64,000 nucleotides of DNA, from assembly GCA_902795345.1 (NCBI GenBank), contig CADBKO010000001.1:124001-188000 (forward strand). Reading direction: 5' to 3'. This DNA is from Oscillospiraceae bacterium (GTDB lineage Bacteria; Bacillota; Clostridia; Oscillospirales; Oscillospiraceae). The notes beneath the pieces are model-generated. The model was not told the origin of the DNA and ran no database searches. It saw nothing but the letters and a program-made list of their open reading frames with translations. Below are positions 8,054 to 17,019 of this stretch, piece by piece. How positions within the stretch are numbered: position 1 is the stretch's first letter; each line of letters opens with the position of its first letter. The translations under genes were made by a program, and so were the position numbers.

Positions 8054-9913
8054 ATGAGCAATACGACCAGAGTATCCAAGCTGCCACAGATATTCTCTCT
8101 CACTTTCTTCGGATTGCTTCTCCTTTCCTATACCCTGCTGGCGCTGCACTCTATGATGATTCCCGCTATTCATCAGCCTTTTTCCAGATTCCCGTATATC
8201 TTCCCATGGGTGCTGAATGTTATGCTGATCATCGCTGCTGTTGATGTTGCGGTGGAAATATTCGTTCGCACCAAATCGGGGGCATTGATACATAAGAGCA
8301 GCATCCCGCTTCTTTTGCGTTTCCTCATCATCTTCCTTATCGCAATCTGTTCCGCTATGGGATGGGGGTCGGCCATCCCCACGACCGTTCTGCTGACCGT
8401 CGCCGCAGCCGCGGCGGCCTCCCGCCTCCGGGAGGACCGGCTCCTCAAGGGCATTCTCTGGATCGGGGCCGGATTCGTGCTGGTGTTCTTCTTCCTCTCC
8501 GTGCTGGGGATAGTGGAGAACAATCGGGGCAATTCCTTCGGCTTCATCTACCGGACGGACTATGCCTGCCGCCTCCTCAGCCTCGCCCTCTGCTTCTGTC
8601 TGCTGAAGGACGGACGCCTGGGCTGGGCTGGGGAACTGGGGCTGATCGCCCTTTCCCTGTTTAATTTCTTTTTCGTGGGGGGCAAGACCTGCTTTATCTG
8701 CCTCCTGCTCCTGATCCCGGTGACCCTGCTGCGGCATTACCGGCGCGGCGGCGTGCCTTATCAGGACGCAGAGCGCTATGGAAAGCTGATCCCCCTTCTG
8801 TTCCGCGGCTTGTATTTCCTCCCCTCCCTTGCGGACCGGGGGATCAAAAGGCTCCGCCTCGGGCGGCTTCGCCCGGCGGCTCTGGCCCTGGTGAAGTGGG
8901 CCTACCCCATCTGCGCCGGGGTGAGCATCCTCCTGACGGCTACCTGGCGGCTTTCGCAGCCCCTGTGGGATAAGCTGCCGGGGCTGGGCAGCGTCAAAGC
9001 GCGGCTGCTGTATGGAAGGCTTGCCATGGAGGAATACCCCCTGTCTCTGTTTGGTTCCCCCATCCCCATGGCAGGGTACGGCGGCAGCGAACAGGGCCCC
9101 GCCTTCTATTTCTTCCTGGACAACGCTTATGTGGCGATCCTTCTCCGCTTCGGCGTGGTATTCCTGCTGCTGTTCCTGGCCCTCATGACGGCGGCGCAGG
9201 TCCGCTTCGCCCGGGAAAAGCGCCCTTATGCCATGTTCCTCCTGGCCGTCTTTGCCCTGGACTGCCTGATGGACTTTGAACTGATGGACCTCTCGTACAA
9301 CGTGTTCATCCTGCTGGCCTTTTGCGTCCACAGCGGCGTGACTGCACAGCCGCCGAAAAGGGAAAAACCCGCCCTCGCCCCCGGCAGACGGCGGCTCCTG
9401 GGGGCGGTCTGCGTCCCTCTCTGCATTCTCTTTGCATTATGGGCCTACACCGCCGGGGAGATCACCGCCTGGCGGGGCTGGACGCCCACCTCCGGGGCGA
9501 CCCTCCTGGTCCCCGGCAGCGGCATCGACGCCTGGAAGAGTCCCGCGCTGGAGACCAAGCGCCTGGACCGGGCCCGGCTGTACCTGAACCAGAAATCCGA
9601 CGCCGCCTGCATCGTCTTGAGCCCGGAGGCAAAGGATTGGCTGACTGCAAACGGGATCGAAGCAGAGCGCATCCGGGTGACCGGGGAGACTTCCGACCCG
9701 GGAGAGCTGCTCCTCCGCGCCCAGAGCCTGATCGAGGGGGAGGGCCTGCCCCCACGGCTCACCGTCTGCACCTACGCCATGCAGCAGGGGCGTTTCGCCA
9801 AAGCGGCGGAAGCGCTCCATATCCCGGTGAACAGCCTCACCATGAAGATGCCGGCCAAGTGGTATCTGCCGTCCTTCGCGGCGGAGCAATGGAGGGTGCT
9901 ATGGGGAAAATGA
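8054..9913 (+). CDS. Polymerase/ligase-like polytopic membrane protein fused to a degenerate DUF218-like domain
   Basis: The 619-residue protein has about ten hydrophobic helices in residues 8-460, with a layout like O-antigen ligase/polymerase proteins (NSFGFIYRTDYACRLL, then GGKTCFICLLLL, then a long loop and DNAYVAILLRFGVVFL). The last 150 residues after the final helix resemble DUF218 (YdcF/SanA): VPGSGI, ETKRLDRARLYL, ANGIEAERIRVTGE, then LTVCTYAMQQGRFAKAAEAL. Several usual DUF218 motifs (SGG/E, TxxN, TsxxHxxR) are altered. ATG 8054 is chosen because aaaggagg lies 6 bases before it; an upstream ATG at 8027 lacks a site. Base composition jumps from moderate to high GC near 8340, inside the gene. 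The next gene overlaps it by 13 bases. Confidence 0.7.
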   Translation: MSNTTRVSKLPQIFSLTFFGLLLLSYTLLALHSMMIPAIHQPFSRFPYIFPWVLNVMLIIAAVDVAVEIFVRTKSGALIHKSSIPLLLRFLIIFLIAICSAMGWGSAIPTTVLLTVAAAAAASRLREDRLLKGILWIGAGFVLVFFFLSVLGIVENNRGNSFGFIYRTDYACRLLSLALCFCLLKDGRLGWAGELGLIALSLFNFFFVGGKTCFICLLLLIPVTLLRHYRRGGVPYQDAERYGKLIPLLFRGLYFLPSLADRGIKRLRLGRLRPAALALVKWAYPICAGVSILLTATWRLSQPLWDKLPGLGSVKARLLYGRLAMEEYPLSLFGSPIPMAGYGGSEQGPAFYFFLDNAYVAILLRFGVVFLLLFLALMTAAQVRFAREKRPYAMFLLAVFALDCLMDFELMDLSYNVFILLAFCVHSGVTAQPPKREKPALAPGRRRLLGAVCVPLCILFALWAYTAGEITAWRGWTPTSGATLLVPGSGIDAWKSPALETKRLDRARLYLNQKSDAACIVLSPEAKDWLTANGIEAERIRVTGETSDPGELLLRAQSLIEGEGLPPRLTVCTYAMQQGRFAKAAEALHIPVNSLTMKMPAKWYLPSFAAEQWRVLWGK

Positions 9914-11211
9914 AACGTCTGGCGTTCTTCCTCCTGGCGGCAGTCCTCCTCTTTCCGGCGGGCTGCGGCGGCAGGAGCGGGGGGATCACGCTGCTGGATC
10001 CCCGCGGCGTTCCGGCAGAGGCCGGGCCTGTGGAAAAAGCGATCTATGACCAATTGGAGGAAGCCCTGACCTCCTGGGCCGGGGAGAGGCCGCAGGATGC
10101 GCCGGTGCTGCGAAAAGCGGGAGGGTCCGAGCTGGCGGCCCTGGCCTTGATGGGCGCGGAGCATCTGCCGGAAGTTCTGCTCACCGACGGCGCCATGGGG
10201 CGGAAGCTGGCGGAAGCTGGCCTGGTCCTGGACCTTTCGGCCCTGGGAGAGGCGGATGGCACGGCGGCCTGCAAGCCCTTCACCTATGACGGGGCGGTGT
10301 ATGCCTTCCCCATTACGGCCCCCGTCTTTACCGCCATCGTCTACGATCCCTCCATCCTGGCGGAGGCCGCCGGAGCAGCGGCCTTCCCCGAAAGCCCGGA
10401 AGCGCAGCGGGCCCTGGCGGCGAAGCTGAAAGACCGGGGCTTCGGCGGCCTGACCGCCGTGGCGGACAGCGGCTCCTGCGCCGTGGTGACGGAGCTCCTC
10501 AGCCCCTTGCTGGCCGACGGGGAAGGCAGGGCCTGGCTGGATCACATGATCGAAGGGGACGGGGAAGCGGCCTTCACCGACGCCTTTTTCCGGGCCAGGC
10601 TGCTCGCTGCCAAGGAGCTGCTGGCCGACGGGGTGTTTTTCGACCGGGCGGACAGCGGGGACGAGCTGATCGAAGCCTTCCTGCGGGGCGAGTGCCCCGC
10701 GGTGCTGCTGTCGTCCTCCGACGTCTACCGCCTGCTGGACCGGGCGAAGGAGCGGGACGGAGCCCTCTATGACCGCCTCGGATTTGCCGCCCTGCCCGGC
10801 GCGGAGGGCGCGCCGGTCCTGCCCCGGGACGCTGCCCTGGGACTTTTCCTGAATGCTTCCCTGACGGAGGAGCCGGAAAAGCTGGAAACCTGCCTGGCCC
10901 TCTGCCGCCGCCTGTCCCGGGAGCCCTGGGGCGTCGGAGCGGCAGCGGCGGACGAAACGGTCCGGCGGCTGGCCTCCTTCCTGGAAGCGTCCCCGTCCTG
11001 CCCCCTGTGCAGCCGGTATCTCAGCGGCGCCTGGGCCTTTTCGGGCTGCGGCTGGCTGGACGGGGAGGGGGAAGGAGAGCCCCTCACCCCGGAGGAGGCG
11101 GCCGCCCGCCTGCAGGACGCCTATGAGAAGAACTATCGCCGCGCGGCGGACTTTTCCAGCCAAATGGACTATTTCGAGAGGCTGGCAAAATCGGCAAATC
11201 CCGAGTCCTGA
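9901..11211 (+). CDS. Solute-binding-protein-like lipoprotein, orphan
   Basis: The 436-residue protein begins [18 protein letters not shown], then PAGCGG, a lipobox with an unusual proline at -3; the cysteine would be lipidated. The body has the layout of extracellular sugar-binding proteins: an early acidic region, [21 protein letters not shown] (the typical hinge segment after a Y-G-x-Y-A-x-P motif) and a C-terminal helical tail. No ABC permease or ATPase gene is nearby. ATG 9901 overlaps the polymerase-like gene by 13 bases and has ggagg 5-6 bases upstream, so the two are translationally linked. Inference: it binds a glycan or sugar on the outer face of the membrane in support of the surface-polymer block. 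Confidence 0.7.
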   Translation: MGKMKRLAFFLLAAVLLFPAGCGGRSGGITLLDPRGVPAEAGPVEKAIYDQLEEALTSWAGERPQDAPVLRKAGGSELAALALMGAEHLPEVLLTDGAMGRKLAEAGLVLDLSALGEADGTAACKPFTYDGAVYAFPITAPVFTAIVYDPSILAEAAGAAAFPESPEAQRALAAKLKDRGFGGLTAVADSGSCAVVTELLSPLLADGEGRAWLDHMIEGDGEAAFTDAFFRARLLAAKELLADGVFFDRADSGDELIEAFLRGECPAVLLSSSDVYRLLDRAKERDGALYDRLGFAALPGAEGAPVLPRDAALGLFLNASLTEEPEKLETCLALCRRLSREPWGVGAAAADETVRRLASFLEASPSCPLCSRYLSGAWAFSGCGWLDGEGEGEPLTPEEAAARLQDAYEKNYRRAADFSSQMDYFERLAKSANPES

Positions 11212-11255
11212 ACCCGCCTGCCGTCCCACTCAACCCCAACCAAGGAGGCTGCTCC

Positions 11256-12800
11256 ATGCGCATCATCGTCATCGGCGCGGGCCCGGCGGGCCTCACCGCC
11301 GCCATCGAACTGCAAAAGAAGGGCCATGCCGTCACCGTCCTGGAGTCTTCCGGGGAGGTGGGCGGCATCTCCAGGACCATCCGGCATAACGGCCAGCGCA
11401 TCGACATCGGGGGCCACCGCTTCTTTTCCAAGGACGAGCGGGTGATGGACTGGTGGAGGGACGTCCTGCCCTATCAGGGCGCTTTATCCAAAGACGACCG
11501 CATCCTGGGCCGGGAGGCCCGCACCGTCCCCGGCGGACCGGACCCGGAGAAAACGGACGAGGTATTCCTCATCCGCCATCGGGTCAGCCGCATCTATTAC
11601 CAGGGCCATTTCTTCGACTATCCCATCAGCTTCAAGCCCCAGACCTTCCGCAACATGGGCCTCGGCACCAGCATGAAGGCGGGCTTCAGCTATCTGGCCT
11701 CCTGCATCCGCAAGCTGCCGGAGGACAGCCTGGAGAACTTCTACATCAACCGCTTCGGGCGGCAGCTCTATTCCATGTTCTTCGAGGGCTACACGGAGAA
11801 GGTGTGGGGCCGCCCGCCGAAGGAGATCTCGGCGGATTGGGGCGCCCAGCGGGTGAAGGGCGTTTCCGTGGCCGCCCTCATCGGCAACGTGCTGAAAAAG
11901 CTCCTGCCCGGGAAGAATAAGAAGGTGGAGACCTCCCTGATCGAGGAATTCTACTACCCCAAATTCGGCCCCGGCCAGCTGTGGGAGACCGTGGCGAAGC
12001 GCTTTCAGGCCGCGGGAGGCGAGCTTCTTTTCCACAGCCGGGTCCGGGAGATCGAGAGCCGTGGCGGAAAGCTCACCGCCGTCCTCTGCGAGGACGGAAA
12101 ACGGCTGGAAGCCGACGCCGTATTTTCCTCCATGCCCCTGAAGGAGCTGGTCCCTGCCCTGGGCTGCCGGGATGGGGAGATCGCCGCCATCGCCGCCGGG
12201 CTTCCTTACCGGGACTTTGTCACCGTGGGCCTGCTGGTGGACAAGCTGCGCCTTACCAACGGGACGGACATCCCCACCCTGGGAAACATCGTGCCGGACT
12301 GCTGGATCTATGTGCAGGACACGGGGGTGTTCCTGGGCCGTATCCAGATCTTCAACAACTGGTCCCCCTACATGCTGGAGGACCCGGCGCATACGGTGTG
12401 GATCGGGCTGGAATACTTCTGCAACGAAGGGGACCACTTCTGGAGCATGTCGGAGGAGGAGACCGTGGCTCTGGGCATCGAGGAGCTGAAAAGGATCGGC
12501 GTGATCGGGAAGGAGACGAAGGTGCTGGATTCCTGCCGCGCCAGGGTGCAGAAGGCCTACCCCGCCTATTTCGACACCTACGGCGAGATCGACCGGCTGA
12601 CGGCCTGGCTGGACGGCTTTGAAAACCTCTACTGCATCGGGCGCAACGGCCAGCACCGCTACAACAATATGGACCACTCCATGGCCACGGCCTTCGCCGC
12701 AGTGGAAGCCCTGGAAGGCCGGGGGGACAAGGCGGCCGTCTGGAAGGTCAACACGGAGCAGGAGTATCATGAGGAGAAAAGAACATCGTTTGGAGGCTGA
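11256..12800 (+). CDS. UDP-galactopyranose-mutase-like NAD(P)/FAD-dependent oxidoreductase
   Basis: The 514-residue protein starts with an FAD-binding Rossmann motif ([15 protein letters not shown], then [13 protein letters not shown]) and has [11 protein letters not shown], which marks the UGM/amine-oxidase-like flavoproteins found in polysaccharide clusters. The C-terminus has the FAD-contacting [16 protein letters not shown]. Its length and extra segments are greater than true Glf (about 370-390 residues), so the substrate may not be UDP-galactose. The start has a consensus aaggagg 7 bases upstream. It follows the lipoprotein by 44 bases and overlaps the acyltransferase by 32. Confidence 0.85.
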   Translation: MRIIVIGAGPAGLTAAIELQKKGHAVTVLESSGEVGGISRTIRHNGQRIDIGGHRFFSKDERVMDWWRDVLPYQGALSKDDRILGREARTVPGGPDPEKTDEVFLIRHRVSRIYYQGHFFDYPISFKPQTFRNMGLGTSMKAGFSYLASCIRKLPEDSLENFYINRFGRQLYSMFFEGYTEKVWGRPPKEISADWGAQRVKGVSVAALIGNVLKKLLPGKNKKVETSLIEEFYYPKFGPGQLWETVAKRFQAAGGELLFHSRVREIESRGGKLTAVLCEDGKRLEADAVFSSMPLKELVPALGCRDGEIAAIAAGLPYRDFVTVGLLVDKLRLTNGTDIPTLGNIVPDCWIYVQDTGVFLGRIQIFNNWSPYMLEDPAHTVWIGLEYFCNEGDHFWSMSEEETVALGIEELKRIGVIGKETKVLDSCRARVQKAYPAYFDTYGEIDRLTAWLDGFENLYCIGRNGQHRYNNMDHSMATAFAAVEALEGRGDKAAVWKVNTEQEYHEEKRTSFGG

Positions 12801-13854
12801 GTCAAACCGGAACAGGACCTTTGACACTGCCAAGGGTATCGGTATCCTGTGCGTGATTTTAGGTCATCTTGCTTATGTGAATGCTGTTTTCCCTTTCCAT
12901 ATGCCCCTGTTCTTCGTGATCAGCGGCTGGTTCCTCAGCGAAAAACGGTCACCGAAAGAATTCTTTCTAAAACGAGTATGCGACCTCATGCCTGCTTATT
13001 GCTTCACATCGGTATGCTTGATTTTGCTGAGCATCCTGCACGATGCTCTTGCTCACTGCACGGTCCAGGAGATCATGCGCAATGCTTTGACTGTTTTCCT
13101 TCAAGCGCTTTATGGTTCCGGATCGGATGGAAACCGGACAGCGTGGGGCATTGGACAGATCGGTGCGATCTGGTTTTTGCCTGCGATGATCTGGGCAACC
13201 GCCTATATCCGATGGGTCGTGGAAGTAATGACTCGTCCGTATGTCCGCATTCTTGTAGTCATGTGCACTTTCGTGGCTTGCTGGCAAAGCGCAAGATGGT
13301 TCTGGCTTCCGTTTAGCATTCAGGCAGGCGGTTGTGCTGCCCTGTTCGTATACCTTGGATGGGCGGCAAGAAAACTTCTGAAACTGCCGCGTGTTCGGGA
13401 GCATTATCTCAGATATCGAAAATACATAGTGCCTGTCGGACTCGTTGCTTGGCTGTATTTGTACGAAATAGGCAGGTTCCCCATTATGGTGATGGCAGTT
13501 TTCCCTAAGTTTCCTCTGACCGTAATCTTGCCAATACTTATCATAGCTGCGATCCTGCATATCTCCAAGTGGATCGGTGCGCTTGGCGTTGTTGCAAGAG
13601 CGCTGAGTTTCTACGGGCGATATTCTTTGCCGATCCTTTGTTTTCATCTGATCGAACTCGAATACTGCCCTTGGTATGTTCTCAGATGGAAGCTGCTTCT
13701 GCAGGGAGTGAGTTACAATATGGAGATACTTATCATATTCCTGCTGAAGATTCTTTTCTGTACGGTTCTAACTCTGCTGGCGTCTAGGATCAGGCCGATC
13801 CGGAATCTATTCCGGCTTCCTGAACCAGTAACTGACAACAGAATCGAGGGATAA
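12769..13854 (+). CDS. Acyltransferase 3 family membrane protein
   Basis: The 361-residue protein has ten or so helices and opens with [22 protein letters not shown] followed by [17 protein letters not shown], the acyltransferase-3 signature with the catalytic H in LGH and the F-x-MPLFFxISG loop. Such enzymes O-acetylate sugars at the membrane. ATG 12769 has gcaggag 5 bases upstream, inside the end of the preceding gene. Its composition is clearly AT-richer than both neighbours, and the shift coincides with the gene limits, which suggests it was swapped in by recombination. Confidence 0.85.
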   Translation: MRRKEHRLEAESNRNRTFDTAKGIGILCVILGHLAYVNAVFPFHMPLFFVISGWFLSEKRSPKEFFLKRVCDLMPAYCFTSVCLILLSILHDALAHCTVQEIMRNALTVFLQALYGSGSDGNRTAWGIGQIGAIWFLPAMIWATAYIRWVVEVMTRPYVRILVVMCTFVACWQSARWFWLPFSIQAGGCAALFVYLGWAARKLLKLPRVREHYLRYRKYIVPVGLVAWLYLYEIGRFPIMVMAVFPKFPLTVILPILIIAAILHISKWIGALGVVARALSFYGRYSLPILCFHLIELEYCPWYVLRWKLLLQGVSYNMEILIIFLLKILFCTVLTLLASRIRPIRNLFRLPEPVTDNRIEG

Positions 13855-13855
13855 A

Positions 13856-14326
13856 ATGTATGATATGGATCGGAAACCGGACATCTTCGACCGCATCATG
13901 GCCTGGCGGCTGCTGCGGCCTTTGCAGCCCTTCTATCAAAAGTACAAGGAGATACTGCTCTATCTCTTCTTCGGGGGGCTGACCTTTTTTCTGAGCATCT
14001 TCCTCTACTGGCTCTTTGCCCACCCCCTGGGGCTGCCGCCTCTGATCGCCAACGCGATCTCCTGGGTGCTCTGCGTGGCCTTCGCCTATGTCACCAACCG
14101 CACCTGGGTCTTCCGGGACAAGGCCTATGAACCCCGGGGCATCCTGCGGGAGGCCGCCTCCTTTGCCGCCGGGCGCCTGGTCACCCTGGGACTGGAGGAG
14201 CTGATCCTCTGGCTGGGCATCACCGTCCTGGGGGTAAACGACGTGGCGGTGAAGATCGTGGCCCAGGTGCTGGTCATCGTGGGGAACTACCTCATCAGCA
14301 AATTCTTCGTTTTCAAAAAGGACTGA
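13856..14326 (+). CDS. GtrA family membrane protein
   Basis: The 156-residue protein has four hydrophobic helices and the GtrA pattern: YLFFGGLTFFLSIFLYWL, then IANAISWVLCVAFAYVTNRTWVF, and the C-terminal VGNYLISKFFVFKK. GtrA proteins are associated with moving polyprenyl-phosphate sugars made by GtrB-like GT2 enzymes; a GtrB-like gene lies at 20976-21935. The start follows the acyltransferase stop by one base, with gaggg upstream. The gene closes the glycan block and is followed by a strong bidirectional terminator. Confidence 0.9.
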   Translation: MYDMDRKPDIFDRIMAWRLLRPLQPFYQKYKEILLYLFFGGLTFFLSIFLYWLFAHPLGLPPLIANAISWVLCVAFAYVTNRTWVFRDKAYEPRGILREAASFAAGRLVTLGLEELILWLGITVLGVNDVAVKIVAQVLVIVGNYLISKFFVFKKD

Positions 14327-14333
14327 AAGAAAC

Positions 14334-14361
14334 GCGGCGCACCGGGATTCCGGTGCGCCGC
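14334..14361. terminator. Bidirectional terminator between GtrA and nucleoside hydrolase
   Basis: Perfect 12-bp GC-rich stem (gcggcgcaccgg / ccggtgcgccgc) with loop gatt, between two converging genes; the plus strand continues aatgcattttccttt. Confidence 0.8.
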
Positions 14362-14378
14362 AATGCATTTTCCTTTGT

Positions 14379-15284
14379 TCAGCCGGGGAAGAGGTCCGTC
14401 AGCATGGCTTCCGCCAGGGCGGCGGTGTCCTTGATCTCCAGGTAGAAAAAGCTGCCGGCCGGGTCGGGGCGGAGGAAGGTCTGGCCGGGCTTGTCCGTCA
14501 CGTTCACCTCCGACGTGCAGCGGATGAAGTCATAGAGGTCGGGATGGAGCAGGGCCTCCACGGCGTTGGCGTCGTACATGGCCACATAGCCCTCCCCGGC
14601 GGCGTCGTCCTTATAGCCCGTGAAGATCGCCTCCAGCATGGCGCCGAATTCGCTGCCCTTGCCCCGCGCCAGGATCTCCGCCTGGCTGAGCTTGGCGTCC
14701 CGCCCCAGGTGCATGGGCGCAAAGACGATCTCCGCGCCGGCGCGCACCACCGCGTCCAGGGCTTCGGGGTCGCAGTAAGCGTTGAATTCCGCATAGGGGG
14801 TGATGTTCCCCGTGCCGTCCACGGAGGCGATCATGGCATAGATGCGTGCGATATATTCCGGCGCATCGGGATGGGCGGCCAGGAGCGCGGCGATGTTGGT
14901 GAGGGGGCCCAGGGTAATAAGCGTGACCTTCTCCCCGGCGGATTTCAGAGCGGCATACATGGCTTCGATCCCGTCTCCGGGCTCCAGCCGGTAATCATGG
15001 GGCGGGATCACATAGTTGCCGATGCCGCTGGCGCCATGGACGCTGGCGGCGTCCACCGCCTGGCGGGACAGGGGACTGGCGCTGCCCCGCACCACGGGGA
15101 TGTCGCCCCCGTATTTCTTCGTGAGGAACAGGGCGTTGGCCGTGGTGAATCGGATGCTGACGTTGCCCGCCACAGAGCAGAGCAGCCGGATGTCCAGCAT
15201 GGGGCTGCCGAAGGCCATTTTCAGGGCCAGAGCGTCGTCCACGCCGGGGTCCGCGTCGATGATGAGAGGGATCTTTTTGACCAT
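14379..15284 (-). CDS. Inosine-uridine preferring nucleoside hydrolase
   Basis: The 301-residue protein carries the calcium-binding N-terminal motif DADPGVDDA (residues 10-18) and the later VTLITLGPLTN and AEFNAYCDPEA motifs of the family. It hydrolyses ribonucleosides to base and ribose in the cytoplasm for salvage. The start has aaaaggagg 7-8 bases upstream and a good promoter at 15307-15336. No partner salvage gene is adjacent. Substrate preference cannot be read from motifs alone. Confidence 0.9.
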   Translation of the reverse strand: MVKKIPLIIDADPGVDDALALKMAFGSPMLDIRLLCSVAGNVSIRFTTANALFLTKKYGGDIPVVRGSASPLSRQAVDAASVHGASGIGNYVIPPHDYRLEPGDGIEAMYAALKSAGEKVTLITLGPLTNIAALLAAHPDAPEYIARIYAMIASVDGTGNITPYAEFNAYCDPEALDAVVRAGAEIVFAPMHLGRDAKLSQAEILARGKGSEFGAMLEAIFTGYKDDAAGEGYVAMYDANAVEALLHPDLYDFIRCTSEVNVTDKPGQTFLRPDPAGSFFYLEIKDTAALAEAMLTDLFPG

Positions 15285-15306
15285 GCTTCACGCCTCCTTT
15301 TTGGCC

Positions 15307-15336
15307 ATCATAACAAAGCCGCCCCGATCTTGTCAA
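15307..15336 (-). promoter_or_regulatory. Promoter of the nucleoside hydrolase gene
   Basis: On the minus strand TTGACA (15336-15331), 18-bp spacer, TATGAT (15312-15307), about 22 bases before the start codon. Confidence 0.7.
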
Positions 15337-15467
15337 CGCCTCCAAAGGCCTCGATCCCACACATAAACGCTTGTATCCCGCAGCCCCGTCCAGATCACCA
15401 ATTATCCGGATCCAGCAAATACAAAACCGTGGGCCGGAATTCTTCGCGCAAACGCATTTCCTTTCCG

Positions 15468-15821
15468 TCAGCCCCGGTAGCTGCGGTAAACGCCCTTGCC
15501 GGGGCTGGTGTCCCAGGTGACCTCCATACCCAGCGTGAGAAAGCCTTTCCCCAGGGGCAGGATATGGAAATGGACCATGTGGGTGCTTCCGTCCTCCGAG
15601 TATACCACATAGCGGTAGTATTTCCCGGTTTCGTCCTCCCGCAGGGGCAGGGCGGCGTCCCGGACGGGCTTCAGCCCACGGGCCGAATAGGAATGGAAGC
15701 GGCGTCTCTCGAAACGGGGGCTCTCCCGATCCCCGTAACAGCGGAGGAGCAGGAACAGCAGCACCGCTGCTGCCAGCAGAATGGCGGCGAGCCGAAGACT
15801 ATGTTTCTTGACCCAGGTCAT
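15468..15821 (-). CDS. Small membrane-anchored protein, unknown function
   Basis: A 117-residue protein with one N-terminal hydrophobic helix (LAAILLAAAVLLFLLL) and an 80-residue outside domain containing YYRYVVYSEDGSTHMVHFHILPLG. I do not recognise the family. ATG 15821 has aaaggag 8 bases upstream. It lies 46 bases after the second ABC permease gene on the same strand, so it may be an accessory of that exporter. Confidence 0.6.
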   Translation of the reverse strand: MTWVKKHSLRLAAILLAAAVLLFLLLRCYGDRESPRFERRRFHSYSARGLKPVRDAALPLREDETGKYYRYVVYSEDGSTHMVHFHILPLGKGFLTLGMEVTWDTSPGKGVYRSYRG

Positions 15822-15867
15822 CGTGCTTTCTCCTTTCCCAAGCTGCCCGTTTCCCCGTCAAATCGAG

Positions 15868-17007
15868 TCATTTCCCCTTCGCCGGGGGCGGGAGCAGAGT
15901 CCCCAGCGCCAGAGCGATGACTGTATACAGGAAAAAGCGGGCCTGGGGTGCACCCCGATAAGCCCCGTTGAGATAGTATACCGGGGGCAGCAGGCTGCGC
16001 AGGATGGCGAACTGCTTGAAATGCAGGAAGATGGGGGAGAGGACCAGCATCACCATCATCAGGATGGGCAGGAGGGCCCCCAGCACCTCCTGCTTCCGGC
16101 AAAGGCGGCGCAGCACTTCGCAGAAGCCCGCCGAGGCCAGACACAGCAGGGCCGAAAGGAGGAGCTCGGTCGGCGCTGCATGGAGCATCCCCGAGACGGC
16201 CAGGGCCAGCAGCCCCGCCAGGGCCACGGGCGCCATGGCGCAGAGATGGCACAGGAGCGGCAGCAGCCGCCCCGCAGCCCCGCGGATGCGCAGGAAGCTC
16301 TCCGCCTCCTCCTCGGCGTAGTAGAACATGCAGGAGGCCAGGCCCGCCAGCACCACCAGCAGGCTCAGAAGGCCCCGCAGGGGATTGGTGAGGACGTCCC
16401 CTATGGGCTCCTGCACCTGACCGTTGTCGTAGGTGAAGATCAGCACCTGCTGATCCGCCGACAGCGTGCGGTAATAGGGCTCTAGCACGGAATCGTCCGG
16501 CAGGGGCTTGTCCCCGGAGAGGGCGGCCAGGTGTTCCCGGAACAGGAAGCGGCTCGCAGTGGGATAGAGGACTGCGGCCAGCTCCTCCCGGGCCAGACGG
16601 AGGAACACGGTTTCCTCCCGCTCCACCACCATCACCGCGCCCCGGGAGCCGGAGGCCGTCACCTGCTTTTGCAGCTGCTGCCCCGCGTCGTCCCGGAAGA
16701 TCCAGGCCGCGTCCACCTGGGCGGTCTTCACTGCCTCGATGGCTTCCTCCGGACTGTCGAAGGAGAGGCAGCGGAGAAGCCCGCGGGTATTGCGCAGCTG
16801 TTCCTTGGCGGCCGCGGCCACGGGGTCGCCGTCGCCCCCGGCCAGGGCTATGTTGAGCAGGCCCGTGTCCCTCTGGGCGGAGAGGGTCATGGCCGCCGTC
16901 AGCACCGGCACCGCCAGCAGCAGGATGAGATAGCTGGGCTTTTTCAGCAGCCGCTTGGTCATGAGCCCATACCAGAGGAAGAAGCGGCGCAGTTTCGTCA
17001 GGATCAT
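15868..17007 (-). CDS. ABC-2 type transporter permease (second subunit)
   Basis: The 379-residue protein has one N-terminal helix (YLILLLAVPVLTAAMTLSA), an extracytoplasmic region of about 170 residues, and five or six C-terminal helices, the layout of ABC-2 exporters. The N-terminal loop contains IALAGGDGDPVAAA and VDAAWIFRDDAG, like the YhgE/DrrB group. It follows the first permease gene by 12 bases. Confidence 0.85.
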   Translation of the reverse strand: MILTKLRRFFLWYGLMTKRLLKKPSYLILLLAVPVLTAAMTLSAQRDTGLLNIALAGGDGDPVAAAAKEQLRNTRGLLRCLSFDSPEEAIEAVKTAQVDAAWIFRDDAGQQLQKQVTASGSRGAVMVVEREETVFLRLAREELAAVLYPTASRFLFREHLAALSGDKPLPDDSVLEPYYRTLSADQQVLIFTYDNGQVQEPIGDVLTNPLRGLLSLLVVLAGLASCMFYYAEEEAESFLRIRGAAGRLLPLLCHLCAMAPVALAGLLALAVSGMLHAAPTELLLSALLCLASAGFCEVLRRLCRKQEVLGALLPILMMVMLVLSPIFLHFKQFAILRSLLPPVYYLNGAYRGAPQARFFLYTVIALALGTLLPPPAKGK

Positions 17008-17019
17008 ATCCCGCCCTCC

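Noticed and set aside
8006..9331. Long open frame on the minus strand opposite the polymerase-like gene
   Set aside because: Composition is H/Q/G/R-rich with no ribosome-binding site; it mirrors a GC-rich gene on the other strand.
11256..12800. True UDP-galactopyranose mutase (glf)
   Set aside because: The protein is over 100 residues longer than Glf and only the FAD-binding parts and the GGHRFF segment are clear.
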